The position numbers and the translations under genes are program-made. Below are positions 46,547 through 54,904 of a stretch of DNA of 64,000 nucleotides, in pieces. The stretch comes from Sphingomonas pseudosanguinis (GTDB lineage: Bacteria > Pseudomonadota > Alphaproteobacteria > Sphingomonadales > Sphingomonadaceae), in NCBI RefSeq assembly GCF_014196255.1, contig NZ_JACIDH010000014.1, forward strand, positions 1-64,000, in the 5' to 3' direction. Numbering within the stretch: position 1 is the first letter of the stretch; each line of letters starts with the position of its first letter. The notes under the pieces were generated by a model. That model ran no database searches. It was not told the DNA's origin and saw only the letters and a program-made list of their open reading frames with translations.

Positions 46547-47365
46547 ATGCAAATCAAGACATCTTCGACCAACGTCTACCCCTCGGATATGGCAGCTGCG
46601 GCGGCTGGTGATCTCGATGGGTATCGCAGGTTGCGTGACTTCGCGATCGAGCAGGCCGCCGGGGACACCTATCCCCTTCTGGAATCGCTCATCGCAGCCG
46701 AATGCTATGCACGGTTTGCGTCCGCCATTGGCGATGCAGACGATCGCAAGGCGCTGGCCTTGATACTCCAGGCTCGGAGCGATGAACGCGAGACGCGTGG
46801 GTATTCGAGTGAACCCTATCTAGTCGAAGTCGCGCACCATTTTCAGCTGTTGGCGGATGCTGGCGACGCGGATGCCACCGACCAACTGGCCAAGTTGGGG
46901 ATCGGGCCGGTCTGGCAGGCAGATGAGGAAGTCGTGCAGGGCATTCGTGATAGCGAGGCCGAGTTTTCCAGGGCCGCGTATGGAAACACCCAAGCGCTAA
47001 CCCGTCTGCTCAACGTCGTCGTGTCGGATAAGACGCCAGGCACGATTAGCTTTGGCGACTTAATTTACATCGAACACATCGCCCGCGTCGGAAGCGAAAG
47101 CGGTGATCCAGAACTCCTTGAACGACTTGCCACGATTCTGTGTCTGCGTCGCAAGTTCGAACTTCATCAAGGCACGAACCCAGGGCTTGTTGATAGCCTC
47201 GGCGTCGAGGCCGTTTCAATCATGGTCGATCTGGCATTGCGAGACTGCGGCAAGAACAACCTGTTAAATCAGGCATTGCCAGAAATGACGTGGCGTGACG
47301 TCAAGTTTTATGCTGCGGCTGTTCCAGCCCTCCTCGCGTTCATCGCTCCGATGGGAGGCGCCTGA
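46547..47365 (+). CDS. Protein of unknown function upstream of ejection-type genes
   Basis: The 272-aa protein appears all-helical (YRRLRDFAIEQAAGDTYPLLESLIAAECYARFASAIGDADDRKAL, then HHFQLLADAGDADATDQLAKLG), with a Sel1/TPR-like feel but no clear repeat register. ATG at 46547 has TTGGAGA upstream and is preferred to 46493. It overlaps the next gene by one base, so it probably belongs to the virion-protein operon. Confidence 0.6.
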   Translation: MQIKTSSTNVYPSDMAAAAAGDLDGYRRLRDFAIEQAAGDTYPLLESLIAAECYARFASAIGDADDRKALALILQARSDERETRGYSSEPYLVEVAHHFQLLADAGDADATDQLAKLGIGPVWQADEEVVQGIRDSEAEFSRAAYGNTQALTRLLNVVVSDKTPGTISFGDLIYIEHIARVGSESGDPELLERLATILCLRRKFELHQGTNPGLVDSLGVEAVSIMVDLALRDCGKNNLLNQALPEMTWRDVKFYAAAVPALLAFIAPMGGA

Positions 47366-48087
47366 TGCCCCCCGGTATCATGCCCCCCTTCAATTTGGGC
47401 ACCGTGTCTAACGCACTTGGGCAGCAGCCGAGTGGCATGTTCTTCCGGGGCTTCGGTCAACGCGAAATTCCCGGTCAGACGCCGGGGTATGGCGGTCCGA
47501 TTGGGGGCGCGCAGGCCCCCGTCATGCCGCAGCTACCGGCGGACAAAGGCTTCTTCTCGCGCGGCGGGATGGCCGTTCAGCTTCTCGGCTCAATCGGTGA
47601 CGCGGTTTCGTCAGCTTATGGCGGGGGTACGCCCTATGCCGCAGCCCAGAACCAGTTCCGCCAGCGTCAGCAGCAGCTTCAGGATTACCGCATGAAGCAG
47701 GCCGACGAGATGGCGCAGTGGACCGCGCAACAGGAGTGGGAGCGGGCGCATCCGAAGCCGGTCAACAACGACACGGTGAACGATTACAAATTTATCGCGC
47801 AAATGCTCGGTGAGGATGAGGCCAAGCGTTATTTGAGCAACGTCGCAGCGGGACCGGTGACGGCTGTTGACGGCTTCGACGCGCAGGGCAACCCGACCAA
47901 GACGTTCTTGCCGCGTGGGTCGTTCAACCAGAAGCCAGCAGCGTCTACGCCTCCGGCTGGCGCAGTTGATTACCTGCGCAAGAACCCGGACTTGGCGGCG
48001 CAGTTCGACCAGAAGTACGGCGCAGGCGCGGCGCAGCGCATCTTGCAAGGAGGTGCGGCCCCGATCGGGTCGCAGACCTTTCCCTGA
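47365..48087 (+). CDS. Phage virion-associated protein, N-terminal part before a candidate +1 frameshift
   Basis: The 240-aa product has a Gly/Pro-rich N-terminus ([21 protein letters not shown]), a short helix [22 protein letters not shown], a Gln-rich coiled segment ([23 protein letters not shown]) and a helical part ending [19 protein letters not shown]. This resembles internal or ejection proteins of podovirus-like phages. It stops at CCC-TGA-C (48082-48088). The +1 frame continues at once into an M15-like peptidase domain, so the two frames may make one 325-aa protein. Confidence 0.7.
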   Translation: MPPGIMPPFNLGTVSNALGQQPSGMFFRGFGQREIPGQTPGYGGPIGGAQAPVMPQLPADKGFFSRGGMAVQLLGSIGDAVSSAYGGGTPYAAAQNQFRQRQQQLQDYRMKQADEMAQWTAQQEWERAHPKPVNNDTVNDYKFIAQMLGEDEAKRYLSNVAAGPVTAVDGFDAQGNPTKTFLPRGSFNQKPAASTPPAGAVDYLRKNPDLAAQFDQKYGAGAAQRILQGGAAPIGSQTFP

Positions 48088-48343
48088 CCCGTTCAAGGCG
48101 CCTGGCACGATGACCAGCGGGCGCCGCACCGTTGAAGGCAACCGTCTGGTTGGCGGCGTGCCAAACAGCAGCCACCTGTCGGGCGATGGCGTCGACTATG
48201 CGGGCACGAACATGGCCGCCCTGCGCGCCTATTATGGCCCTGGCGCTCGCCTGCTGAACGAGGGCGATCATATCCACGTGACGCTGCCCGGCTATGGTCG
48301 CGTCCCCTATTTTGGCCGTCGCGGAACGGTTGGAGCGCGTTGA
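48086..48343 (+). CDS. M15-like peptidase domain in the +1 frame
   Basis: Reading begins [18 protein letters not shown] in the +1 frame and gives a compact D-Ala-D-Ala carboxypeptidase-like (Peptidase M15) domain. Likely zinc ligands are H and D in [11 protein letters not shown] and the last H in EGDHIHV. In phages such domains cut peptidoglycan during entry. A separate start is possible at ATG 48110 (77 aa), but it has only a weak AAGG before it and would cut off the domain edge, so frameshift expression or a mutation seems more likely. It overlaps the next gene by one base. Confidence 0.6.
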   Translation, partial: DPFKAPGTMTSGRRTVEGNRLVGGVPNSSHLSGDGVDYAGTNMAALRAYYGPGARLLNEGDHIHVTLPGYGRVPYFGRRGTVGAR

Positions 48344-51300
48344 TGCAGAAGAATCCTTTCGACCAGTTCGATGACGCGGGCGCCAGCAACCCGTTCAACA
48401 CGTTCACGACCAACCGTGACCCGCTGGCGGTGCGGCGGGATGAGCGGGCTGACCGAGCCGACGCGCGCGCCTCGGAAGCTGCAATGCGTGCGGCGGCGGC
48501 GGCGGATCGGGCGGCCGCGAATGAGAACGAGCGGCTCCGTCTGGCCAATCTGGAATACGGTCAGCGCGAGCGCAATTCCAGAAAATCCCAGGCCGCAGAG
48601 CTTCGCAACAGCTACGAGACGCTGCCTTCGTACAAGGCCTATGCTCAGGCGCTTCCGAGCTATGCGGCGGGATTAGGTTCCAAGCCGGATTCCGCAGGCG
48701 ATTTGGATCTGATTTATGCCTACGCCAAGGTAATGGACCCGAACAGCGTGGTTCGTGAAGGCGAGCAGGCATCGGTTGCAGGGGCGGACACCTGGGCAAA
48801 TCAGACGATCGCCCATCTGCAAAAGCAAACGGGTAACGGTGGCACGTTTCGCCCTGAGTTCCGCCATCGCCTTCGTGAAGAAATGGCGAACCGGATGGCG
48901 CAGCTTAACCAGTCGCTGATCGCCGATCGCGTGCGCTACAAGGGGATCGCTGATCGCAACGGCTTGAACCCCATGGATGTGGTTGGGGAACATCCGGGCG
49001 CACGGTTTCAGGAACTGTCGGAACGCGTTCTCGGTCGCAAGCAACAGCAGCTAGATTATAACGGCAATCCGATCCCGCACGACACGACGCCAGAGCGCCC
49101 CGAACTGGTCGGGGCTCCGTCCCTTGGCACTCCACAGCTCGCCTCGGGCGGCCAGAAAACCGAGCGGAATCCCGCGCTGGAACAGTCGCTGACCGAGCTG
49201 CTGCGCAAAGGCGCAGACATCGAGACGCTTAACACGCTGTCGCGCGCCGCCGGATATGGCGAGCTTGATCCTGCCCGTGTGGCCCAAGCCGGGCAGTGGC
49301 TCCGTGCACATCCTCAGTACAAGGGTTCGCTGTTCGACAGCGCGCGCGACGTGCCCACCAGTGGATGGGAGGACATCGCAACATCGCCCGTGGGCATCGG
49401 TGCCATGGCCGCAATTGACGGTGTGCTGGGCGGGACCTCCGACGAGATTACCAGCTTGCTCGGGGGTGGCGATATGGCGGACTTGAACGCCCGCAAGCAG
49501 GGCGCATTTGCAGCGCACCCTTACGCAGCCCTCGCGGGGCAAGGATTGGGCACGTTCGGCGCAATGTACGGTCTGGGAATGGCTAGCCGCGCGACGGGCC
49601 TGGCGTCGCGGTTCGCGTCCCCCGGCCTTGCCGGTGACATCGCATTCGGCACCCTGTCTGGTGCAGGCCAGAATAATGACAATCGCTTCCTGGGAGCAGG
49701 CATCGGTGCGGTTGGCGGGTTGGCTGGCAATCTGGCAGGCCGAGGAATTTCCTCCGGCATCGGCGCCACAATCCGCACTCAGCCTGGGCAGGCTGCGACC
49801 AATGCCGTCCGCGCCTATTTCGGACGCGCGCCCCTCCCCTCTGCCGCGCCTCTCAACGCCGCTGACACTATCGCTGCGAACGCGATTAATCGCATTGGCG
49901 CGGACAACATCCGCACACCACTCACGGAAGCTGCTGACCTCGGCATTCCCATGGCGCTGGTCGACACGAACCCCGCCTTGCGCGAGCTTGGCGGGGCTGC
50001 GGTCCGTCGTTCGCCTGCCGCGTCCCAAATCGCGGAAGATGCACTGATCCCGCGTAACCGTGGACAGTATGACCGCTTCGTCAGCTCGGTGGAGCGCGAC
50101 CTGGGGCCGTCCGCCAATATCCCGCAGATGAGCGACGATCTCACACGACAGGCACAGACGGCAGCAGCGCCGCTGTACGAACAGGCTTATCGCCAGCCGG
50201 TCACGTCGACGCCGGAACTGGAAAGCCTGCTGAACACGCCGTTTGGTCGCAGCGCAACGGGCCGTGCTCGCACGATCGCCGCCAACGAGCGCCGCAACCC
50301 GATGGAAATGGGGTTCGTGCAGGATGCGGACGGGACTGTTCGACTGAATCCTGCCCCGACGCAGCAGATCGAGGCCGTTGCCCGTGCCCGCGCTGACCTT
50401 GACGCGGCACAGGCGGCGTATCGGGACGCGCGCAATAGTCCGTCTGGGAACTTGGACAGCGCACGCACCCGCGTTGAGAACGCCCGTGAGGGCTTGCGGC
50501 AGGCAGAGGCGTCGTTTGATGCCGCCCCGCGCGCCGGGGAAGCGATGCGTCAGCCTGGGTATACCACCCAGACGCTCGACTATGTGAAACGCGGCATGGA
50601 CGACGTGCTGGAGCAGTACCGCAACCCGATCACGAACCGGCTGGTCCTTGATGAGGCCGGGCGCGCGCAGAACGGCGTGAAGAACAATCTGCTGTTCGAA
50701 CTGGACCGCCTGAACCCGACCTATGCCCGGGCGCGCGGCGTATATCAGGGGCCGGTCGCATCGCGTGACGCCCTCATTCGCGGGCAGGAAGCTTATATGC
50801 TCCCCACCGATCAGCTTGCGGTGCAGGTTGGCCAGCAGACGCCGGAGCACTTGAGCCAGATGCGGCTGGGTTTTCAGGACTCGCTTTTGAAGCGAGCGGC
50901 CGGTGTGCGCGACAATGCCAGCCCGTTTGAAGCAACGCTGGGCACGCCCGCCATGCGTGCGCGGCTGGATACGCTGTACGACAGCAACGCGAATGTGCCG
51001 CGCCTCCTACGCACTCGCGACATCGAGGGTGGCTTGCAGCAGACGACGAACGCGATTTTGGGCAACTCGCGTACCGCCCGCAACCAGATCGCGGATGCTA
51101 ACTTCTCGACCAATCCGCTGCTTGAAGGCTCGCTGCACGCAGGTGCCGCACTGGCGACTGGCGGTGCGTCACTGCCGGGCACCGCTGCCCGTGTCGCTGG
51201 GACCTGGGCGCGCGATCGCTTGGCGCTGGGGCTGGGAAAGCAGGCAGAGGCGAAGGCGGAAGCGTTGGCGCCGATCCTGTTCGATACCAATCCCCGTGCG

Positions 51301-51462
51301 GCATTGTCGTCTTTGGACGATGTAATGGGTCGATATGCGGACTGGCAGGCGCTGGTCGAAGCGTCGCGACCGAAGCGGCTGGGGATGATGTTCAACGCTC
51401 CTTGGGTCAGCACCGTCAACCAAGCGGGCAACTACCTAACCAGTCCGAAGCAAGGGCAATAA
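48343..51462 (+). CDS. Large internal virion / DNA-ejection-type protein
   Basis: The 1039-aa protein opens [19 protein letters not shown], an NPFDQFD start I associate with internal virion proteins of podoviruses. It continues with an Arg/Ala/Glu-rich coiled coil (30-100), a Gly/Ala-rich hydrophobic middle (about 345-480: PVGIGAMAAIDGVLGG, LAGQGLGTFGAMYGLGMA, GIGAVGGLAGNLAGRG) and a long helical C-terminus. Membrane-active Gly/Ala regions fit a role in carrying DNA across the cell envelope. ATG at 48343 overlaps the previous stop; a TTG at 48340 is also possible. Confidence 0.7.
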   Translation: MQKNPFDQFDDAGASNPFNTFTTNRDPLAVRRDERADRADARASEAAMRAAAAADRAAANENERLRLANLEYGQRERNSRKSQAAELRNSYETLPSYKAYAQALPSYAAGLGSKPDSAGDLDLIYAYAKVMDPNSVVREGEQASVAGADTWANQTIAHLQKQTGNGGTFRPEFRHRLREEMANRMAQLNQSLIADRVRYKGIADRNGLNPMDVVGEHPGARFQELSERVLGRKQQQLDYNGNPIPHDTTPERPELVGAPSLGTPQLASGGQKTERNPALEQSLTELLRKGADIETLNTLSRAAGYGELDPARVAQAGQWLRAHPQYKGSLFDSARDVPTSGWEDIATSPVGIGAMAAIDGVLGGTSDEITSLLGGGDMADLNARKQGAFAAHPYAALAGQGLGTFGAMYGLGMASRATGLASRFASPGLAGDIAFGTLSGAGQNNDNRFLGAGIGAVGGLAGNLAGRGISSGIGATIRTQPGQAATNAVRAYFGRAPLPSAAPLNAADTIAANAINRIGADNIRTPLTEAADLGIPMALVDTNPALRELGGAAVRRSPAASQIAEDALIPRNRGQYDRFVSSVERDLGPSANIPQMSDDLTRQAQTAAAPLYEQAYRQPVTSTPELESLLNTPFGRSATGRARTIAANERRNPMEMGFVQDADGTVRLNPAPTQQIEAVARARADLDAAQAAYRDARNSPSGNLDSARTRVENAREGLRQAEASFDAAPRAGEAMRQPGYTTQTLDYVKRGMDDVLEQYRNPITNRLVLDEAGRAQNGVKNNLLFELDRLNPTYARARGVYQGPVASRDALIRGQEAYMLPTDQLAVQVGQQTPEHLSQMRLGFQDSLLKRAAGVRDNASPFEATLGTPAMRARLDTLYDSNANVPRLLRTRDIEGGLQQTTNAILGNSRTARNQIADANFSTNPLLEGSLHAGAALATGGASLPGTAARVAGTWARDRLALGLGKQAEAKAEALAPILFDTNPRAALSSLDDVMGRYADWQALVEASRPKRLGMMFNAPWVSTVNQAGNYLTSPKQGQ

Positions 51463-51491
51463 GCCGCATCGACCTTCTATCAGCGCCAAGT

Positions 51492-51743
51492 TTACCCGGG
51501 CCGAACCATAACGGTCCAGCAGACCGCCACGCCAAAAAGGACAACCCCCACAACAAGGGCGACGCACAGACGTTCAATCCGCTTGATGGTGAGGTCAGGG
51601 ACGTAAACACCTCGCCAATTCCGACGAGCGGTCCTGACGCGGGGACCGTCCCGCCACGCTCGATATTTCGAAATGCTCGGGGCCGCCACGCCCCTGTATA
51701 GCGCGATACTGATCGAGGTGACGATGATGGGGGTGAGATTCAC
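51492..51743 (-). CDS. Possible small membrane protein
   Basis: An 83-aa minus-strand frame with a GTG start at 51743 ends in one strong membrane segment (LCVALVVGVVLFGVAVCWTVMV). A basic region precedes it (KYRAWRDGPRVRTARRNWRG). It fills most of the 332-bp gap between the ejection protein and the relaxase. No family is recognised and the start is uncertain; it may be a chance frame. Confidence 0.4.
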   Translation of the reverse strand: MNLTPIIVTSISIALYRGVAAPSISKYRAWRDGPRVRTARRNWRGVYVPDLTIKRIERLCVALVVGVVLFGVAVCWTVMVRPG

Positions 51744-51794
51744 GCCCTCACAATATGGCAACTCGCCCCCGCGTCCAACACCTCTGTTCGACGT

Positions 51795-52952
51795 TCAGCG
51801 CCCACGCGGCCGGATGCGGTCCAGAAGCGCAAACTGATTGCCGAGATCCGCATCCTCCAGCGCGTCGTCCACACAATCGGCCTGAGCCCGCACAGCGTCA
51901 CGCGCCTGGATCAGACGGGCAGTTTCCAGATCGTTAGCCATAGCCATCAGCGTGTCGGCATGCGCACGAACCTTCAGCGCTGACGCCAATGCCCGCTGTG
52001 CCTCCGCCTTGATCCGATCGGCTTCCACCAGCACGACGGCAGCTTTATCGCGCGATGCGTCCAACTGCGTCGACCGCTTGGACAGATTTGCCTCCTTCGA
52101 CGCCAGCGCCCGCCTCGTCACCTCCTGGCGGAGCATATCGGCACGAACCTTGGCCTGTTCGACCTTCAACAGGCGCTGCCCCTCCTCCAGTTCGAGCCGA
52201 TCGCGCTTCAGCCGGTCGAACTCTTCTGCCCAGTGTGCCGCGCGGGCCTGCTCAGCCTTTTCCGACTCTTCCCTCGCCTTCACGGTGTCGGCCTCTGCCG
52301 CCGCCGCCCGTTTGCACTGCTCGTCCATCTCAGCGGCCTTTTCCGCGAACGGCCGATACTTACGCCCGCTGCCCGACACGCCGCGCTGCAATCCCAGCGC
52401 CGCCATCTCGATGGCGTATTCATCGTGCGCCCGCTGGAACTCGCCAGGACCGGTGATCTCGCGCCCGTTCAGCGTCCATCGCTCGCCATCGTCCGGCCGC
52501 CGCGCGAACACCTTCTTGACCAGCGGCATGAGGACGACGTGGATGTGCGGCGTGTATTCGTCGAGGTGGAGGACCATCTGCACGATGGTCACTTTTCGCC
52601 AGATTTTGATCGCCGCCAGATAGGCGCGGGCGACCCAATGCCACAGGCGCCGGTCTCGCTCCGCTTCGTCGCCCTGCACGAAATACTCGTGCGATGCGGT
52701 CAGGATCACCTCATGGGCGATGACGCCGTTGGCCCGAAGAGCGGACGGGTCAAGTCCATGCAAGCGCAATTCGCGTTGCGCATCCTTAACCAGGCTCGCT
52801 GAACCCTTGAGGAACTCAGGCTCGGGTGCTGCCGGATCGCAATGCGGCAGTTCCTCTGTCCGCGCGTTGTGCCGCTGAACAAGCATCATCCGCTCCCACG
52901 ACTTGATGGGACCGCGATTGTCGAACGTCAGAACGCCATAGTGCTTTGCCAT
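51795..52952 (-). CDS. mobV: MobV (Mob/Pre) family relaxase
   Basis: MobV relaxases nick oriT and pilot single-stranded DNA during conjugative mobilization. The 385-aa protein has the N-terminal motif around H28 (QRHNARTEE) and the metal-binding motif HLDEYTPHIH (129-138) inside MVLHLDEYTPHIHVVLMPL, diagnostic for MobV. From about 220 onward it is a long coiled coil. No coupling protein or type IV secretion genes are in the element, so transfer would need a helper. The upstream DNA has oriT-like hairpins. Confidence 0.85.
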   Translation of the reverse strand: MAKHYGVLTFDNRGPIKSWERMMLVQRHNARTEELPHCDPAAPEPEFLKGSASLVKDAQRELRLHGLDPSALRANGVIAHEVILTASHEYFVQGDEAERDRRLWHWVARAYLAAIKIWRKVTIVQMVLHLDEYTPHIHVVLMPLVKKVFARRPDDGERWTLNGREITGPGEFQRAHDEYAIEMAALGLQRGVSGSGRKYRPFAEKAAEMDEQCKRAAAAEADTVKAREESEKAEQARAAHWAEEFDRLKRDRLELEEGQRLLKVEQAKVRADMLRQEVTRRALASKEANLSKRSTQLDASRDKAAVVLVEADRIKAEAQRALASALKVRAHADTLMAMANDLETARLIQARDAVRAQADCVDDALEDADLGNQFALLDRIRPRGR

Positions 52953-53075
52953 GCCACATACCCCGATGTGGCATTATGGTCGCTGACGTCGCGGAAATAT
53001 GCCATACCCCCCTTGATGACTTGACGAAATAAACTTTGGGCATGCCAATTCGCTAAGCCTAGTAGCGAATACGGC
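52951..53075. other. Candidate oriT upstream of the MobV relaxase
   Basis: The region directly upstream of mobV has ATGCCACAT/ATGTGGCAT (52951-52974, perfect 9 bp, touching the start codon) and ATTCGCTA/TAGCGAAT (53048-53070, perfect 8 bp). Read on the minus strand it has two related strings, GGGGGTATGGCATA and GGGGTATGTGGCAT. MobV oriTs usually lie just upstream of the relaxase gene and contain such repeats. The nick site is not identified. Confidence 0.45.
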
Positions 53076-53116
53076 TCGGCCAATTCGTCCGGCTTGGTTG
53101 GATTGCGGGCATTGAA

Positions 53117-53407
53117 TCAGCTGGCACCTGGCCGCTCGACGATCATTTCGCGGAAAGCGAGCGCGGGTTCATCGGGACTGTCGAAGACTTCGATAGTAAG
53201 ACGGATCGGCCCATCTGCTTCCGCCGCCCACTCATAGCTATCGCTGACATCGAGCAGGCCGATCTTCGTTGGAAGCGAAGTAGTTTCGCCACATTGCAGC
53301 GGCGCACGCCGACGAATAGCAATGGCGAGATCGTGCCAAGGGAGTTTGCCCATCATTGCCAGCCACTCGTCGGCCAGCCTGCCCGCAATGCATTCTCGTG
53401 ACGTCAT
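53117..53407 (-). CDS. Small protein of unknown function
   Basis: The 96-aa protein has a helical N-terminus (RECIAGRLADEWLAMMGKLPWHDLAIAIRRR) and a beta-rich C-terminus (GPIRLTIEVFDSPDEPALAFREMIVERP). No family is recognised. It lies alone upstream of the relaxase region, on the same strand as mobV. Confidence 0.55.
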   Translation of the reverse strand: MTSRECIAGRLADEWLAMMGKLPWHDLAIAIRRRAPLQCGETTSLPTKIGLLDVSDSYEWAAEADGPIRLTIEVFDSPDEPALAFREMIVERPGAS

Positions 53408-53477
53408 CGCAATTTTATAGGCGGTCGCTCCTGACGTCCGCTAGTGGGCGGGAGCGGAACGGCCGCTTCCGAGCATC

Positions 53478-53726
53478 TCAACGGAGCCGTCCCATTGCCG
53501 CTGATTGAAACCCCTGAATCGAAAAGGAGTATAGGATCAAACCTCGCTCATCCATCAGGTCAAAGTTCCAGAAAAGTGGATCGCCAGCCTTTCCTTGGGT
53601 GTGACCAATAAGGCTTTCTCCAGCGACTCGAACTAGCATCGCAAGCGCATGTTCGAAGTCAGGCGCTTCGAAAGCATCGGGTTGCTCCGGCCGGTTATCA
53701 CGTATTTCGATGGAATATGTCGGCAT
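53478..53726 (-). CDS. Small protein resembling DUF6894-type proteins
   Basis: The 82-aa frame from ATG 53726 reads MPTYSIEIRDNRPEQPDAFE, then an Asp/Ala-rich helix and a WNFDLMDERGLILYSFSI end. This layout (short beta start, helix, D-x-x-G-x-x-L tail) resembles DUF6894-like small proteins. An upstream in-frame start at 53816 would add a Cys-rich segment without family support. Function unknown. Confidence 0.5.
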   Translation of the reverse strand: MPTYSIEIRDNRPEQPDAFEAPDFEHALAMLVRVAGESLIGHTQGKAGDPLFWNFDLMDERGLILYSFSIQGFQSAAMGRLR

Positions 53727-53897
53727 TGCCATCAAACAGAATGCCGGACGAACATATCCGCAGATTGATCTAGGTTGACTTGATTCAACGCAGGACTGCT
53801 GGCCTTTGGCGGGCACCTTCCATGGTTGCAGTAACGAAGGGTTCGCCGAGAGCCATCGCTAGCCCCCTCGGCACGCCGCCATCCATCGCGATGAAAT

Positions 53898-53971
53898 GTC
53901 CGCTATGAGGGGGAAGCGGACTTTCGCGGGATCGCATGGTCGGGGTCCGCTATGATCATAAGCGGACCCCG
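53898..53971. repeat. Two consecutive GTCCGCT...AGCGGAC hairpins
   Basis: GTCCGCT/AGCGGAC occurs at 53898-53921. A longer CGGGGTCCGCT/AGCGGACCCCG pair occurs at 53941-53971, with ATGATCATA in the loop. Both lie downstream of the VOC gene and look like copies of a REP-type palindrome; no U-tract is present. Confidence 0.55.
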
Positions 53972-53981
53972 GTCGAACGGA

Positions 53982-54380
53982 TCAGGCAGGAAAATGAATT
54001 CCACACAATTTGTTGCCGTCGGGGTCACGAAAATAGGCCAGTTCGATGGTGCCCATCGAGGCAGTTTCTCGCGGTCCGGGCGGAGCTTCGATCGATGTCC
54101 CGCCAGCAGCAACGGCGGTATCGTGAAGCTGCTTTACCTGTTCGGGCGAGTCGCAGGAAAAGGCGACGGTGCTACCGTTGGCGACGGTCGCCGGTTCGTC
54201 GTTGATCGGCTGGCTGACGATGAAGTTGGTTCCGTTGCCGTTATTGTAGATCAGACGTGTATGGCCGCTGTCGGCAATATTCCGCGTCCCTTCCCCTGCA
54301 CCCAAGGTGCCGAGCACCGTGTCGTAGAAGCGCTTGGACCGTTCAATGTCATTCGATCCGACCATGGTGTGAAAAAGCAC
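53982..54380 (-). CDS. VOC family (glyoxalase-like) protein
   Basis: The 132-aa protein from GTG 54380 (AGGAGA upstream) has the VOC pattern: MVGSNDIERSKRFYDTVLGTLG, then LIYNNGNGTNFIVSQPIND, AFSCDSPEQVKQLHDTAVAAGG and LAYFRDPDGNKLCGIHFPA. These resemble small glyoxalase/bleomycin-resistance-type proteins carried on mobile DNA. Substrate unknown. The upstream extension to 54548 is rejected, as it is Arg-rich and crosses a tRNA-like sequence. Confidence 0.8.
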   Translation of the reverse strand: MLFHTMVGSNDIERSKRFYDTVLGTLGAGEGTRNIADSGHTRLIYNNGNGTNFIVSQPINDEPATVANGSTVAFSCDSPEQVKQLHDTAVAAGGTSIEAPPGPRETASMGTIELAYFRDPDGNKLCGIHFPA

Positions 54381-54514
54381 AGACACTCTCCTGAAGGCTG
54401 ATCGAAACCCGATCGCTATTAGCAGTCTCACATAACCGGCGCGTAACCCGCGGTCACCCCGGCCCGTGGAATGTCCGAAATTGGGCGTGAGCTGACGCAG
54501 CCTTACCAGCAGCG

Positions 54515-54556
54515 AGCCCCATGAGCGGGACTCGAACCCGCCAAACAAACTCTCCG
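54515..54556 (-). other. tRNA T-arm-like sequence without a full cloverleaf
   Basis: Minus strand GCGGGTTCGAGTCCCGC is a perfect T-stem-loop, followed by TCATGGGGCTCG. Partial acceptor pairing with CCCCTGA about 60 nt upstream is possible, but no normal anticodon arm can be folded between them. It may be a tRNA remnant or chance. Confidence 0.3.
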
Positions 54557-54636
54557 TCGAGGCTTGCCCACACCGACCGTGTCAGGGGCCGGGGTTAGGA
54601 TAGGCGGGGGACGTAGGTCGGCAAGTGGCTGATCGC

Positions 54637-54885
54637 TCAGGCCCCCACGCCTTTCACCAAGCGGACACCGACACCGCCGGATGTCGTATCCCCGTCCGCC
54701 AGGAACTGCACGCCAGCAGCTTCGAGCACGCCCTGCATAGCCCCTAAGTTATTTGCGATCGGCGTGGACCGCTTCGCCTCGAAGTTTCGAACCGTTGACG
54801 GTCCTAGATTCGCAGCTGCCGCTAACTCTTCCTGAGACATACCGACAAGCGCCCTTCCGGCGCGACACGTTTCAGGGGTCAACAT
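54637..54885 (-). CDS. Xre-family helix-turn-helix regulator
   Basis: The 82-aa protein ([47 protein letters not shown], residues 1-47) is a compact lambda-repressor-like HTH. It diverges from the small-gene cassette starting at 55045, and repeated AACG boxes with a sigma-70 promoter lie between. It is probably the repressor or switch controlling that cassette. The start at 54885 is chosen by the domain; the longer frame reaches across the operators. Confidence 0.8.
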   Translation of the reverse strand: MLTPETCRAGRALVGMSQEELAAAANLGPSTVRNFEAKRSTPIANNLGAMQGVLEAAGVQFLADGDTTSGGVGVRLVKGVGA

Positions 54886-54904
54886 ATTGGTGGAATACCG
54901 GAAT

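Noticed and set aside
54510..54590. A complete tRNA gene on the minus strand
   Set aside because: Only the T-arm is canonical. Acceptor pairing has a mismatch and no 7-nt anticodon loop with a 5-bp stem can be formed, so it is not called as a tRNA.
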